NCBI GenBank assembly: GCA_036374995.1
Contig: DASUSS010000013.1
Coordinates: forward strand, 1-64,000
Origin: SH-MAG3 sp036374995
GTDB lineage: Bacteria; Gemmatimonadota; Gemmatimonadetes; Longimicrobiales; RSA9
Reading direction: 5' to 3'
DNA: 64,000 nucleotides
The notes under the pieces were generated by a model. It saw only the letters and a program-made list of their open reading frames with translations. It did no database searches and had not been told where the DNA came from. The translations under genes and the position numbers were made by a program. Numbering within the stretch: position 1 is the first letter of the stretch; each line of letters starts with the position of its first letter. Shown here one piece after another: positions 63,733 through 64,000 of the stretch.

Positions 63733-64000
63733 TCACGGGCCGGGCTGAACGACTTCCGCGTGCCGGATCGAGTCGAGTCGCGGGAACCGGTCGGCGAGGT
63801 AGTGGTTGCCGTGAGAGGCGATGCATCCGAATGAGGGGCCGCTACCTTCCGGCGCGACCTCGCCGTAGCCGGAATACAGCCCGAACAGGACCTCCATCCC
63901 GTCCACCACCCGGCCGATCGGCGCAAACCCCTGGGCATCCAGCATTTCGTTGCCGCGATAGCTGAAGAACAGCTGCGTGGTCCGTGTGTCCGGACCCGCC
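63733..64000 (-). CDS. Cyclophilin-type peptidyl-prolyl isomerase, 5' end beyond window
   Basis: The last 88 residues of a protein that begins beyond the right edge. The text QLFFSYRGNEMLDAQGFAPI, RVVDGMEVLFGLYSGYGEVA, then HGNHYLADRFPRLDSI is the C-terminal third of a cyclophilin-type PPIase (compare QGFAPFG...GM..V..LYSGYGE). It probably catalyses prolyl cis-trans isomerisation; location cannot be judged without the N-terminus. Confidence 0.85.
   Translation of the reverse strand, partial: AGPDTRTTQLFFSYRGNEMLDAQGFAPIGRVVDGMEVLFGLYSGYGEVAPEGSGPSFGCIASHGNHYLADRFPRLDSIRHAEVVQPGP

Overview
The window is high-GC, densely packed chromosomal DNA that looks like Gemmatimonadota or a close relative. 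The evidence is a PadR regulator coupled to an ADOP-type ABC permease, a DUF2911 lipoprotein, a GWxTD-like secreted protein, BTAD and large LuxR/AAA regulators, many signal-peptide and lipobox proteins, and SURF1 and truncated haemoglobin pointing to aerobic life. The taxon is inferred from gene content only. I saw no rRNA, tRNA, CRISPR array, prophage or transposase.

Layout. 1-4.7 kb: edge-truncated secreted M14 carboxypeptidase, TetR regulator with an operator-like palindrome, two-domain NTF2-like lipoprotein. 4.8-6.7 kb: TPP riboswitch with terminator, then thiC. 6.8-10.2 kb: TPR gene remnant, ADOP permease and its PadR partner with two operator-like inverted repeats. 10.5-14.1 kb: cupin, ECF sigma factor, zinc-finger anti-sigma and ArsM-like methyltransferase in one tight operon, then a DUF2911 lipoprotein. 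14.1-15.0 kb: fluoride riboswitch, crcB and DUF190. 15.1-24.8 kb: secreted GWxTD-like protein, MFS transporter, a second ArsM-like methyltransferase with an in-frame UGA, truncated haemoglobin, PfpI protein, aldo/keto reductase, DUF1059, BTAD regulator, O-methyltransferase, ABC-F ATPase, NTF2-like protein. 25-30.3 kb: hybrid-less histidine kinase plus single-domain response regulator, lipoprotein, DUF4235, a SURF1/beta-barrel fusion. 30.3-41.2 kb: DinB, deaminase, flavoprotein, unknown, amidohydrolase, TrkH/TrkA potassium uptake, Tat-targeted epimerase coupled to a large LuxR regulator. 41.4-46.9 kb: a seven-gene minus-strand cluster (KAS III, thioester-reductase-like SDR, ACP, amino acid:carrier-protein ligase-like protein, two di-iron proteins, ICMT-like methyltransferase). 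47-50.4 kb: an S9 peptidase bracketed by two copies of one palindromic repeat element. 50.4-60.3 kb: DUF6438 lipoprotein, multi-domain metalloprotease, AddA, AddB. 60.4-64 kb: hydroxyacid dehydrogenase with glycerate kinase, Spy-like protein, small membrane protein, edge-truncated cyclophilin.

Most notable. (1) The methyltransferase at 17645-18439 is interrupted only by a TGA at codon 207, exactly where its paralogue at 11887 has Cys202. A SECIS-like hairpin follows the TGA at the right distance, which makes it a candidate selenoprotein. (2) The KAS III/ACP/aminoacyl-ACP ligase/di-iron cluster looks like an uncharacterised pathway acting on a carrier-protein-bound amino acid. (3) The paired 123-190 bp palindromic elements form a repeat family. 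One of them supplies the stop codon of a gene.
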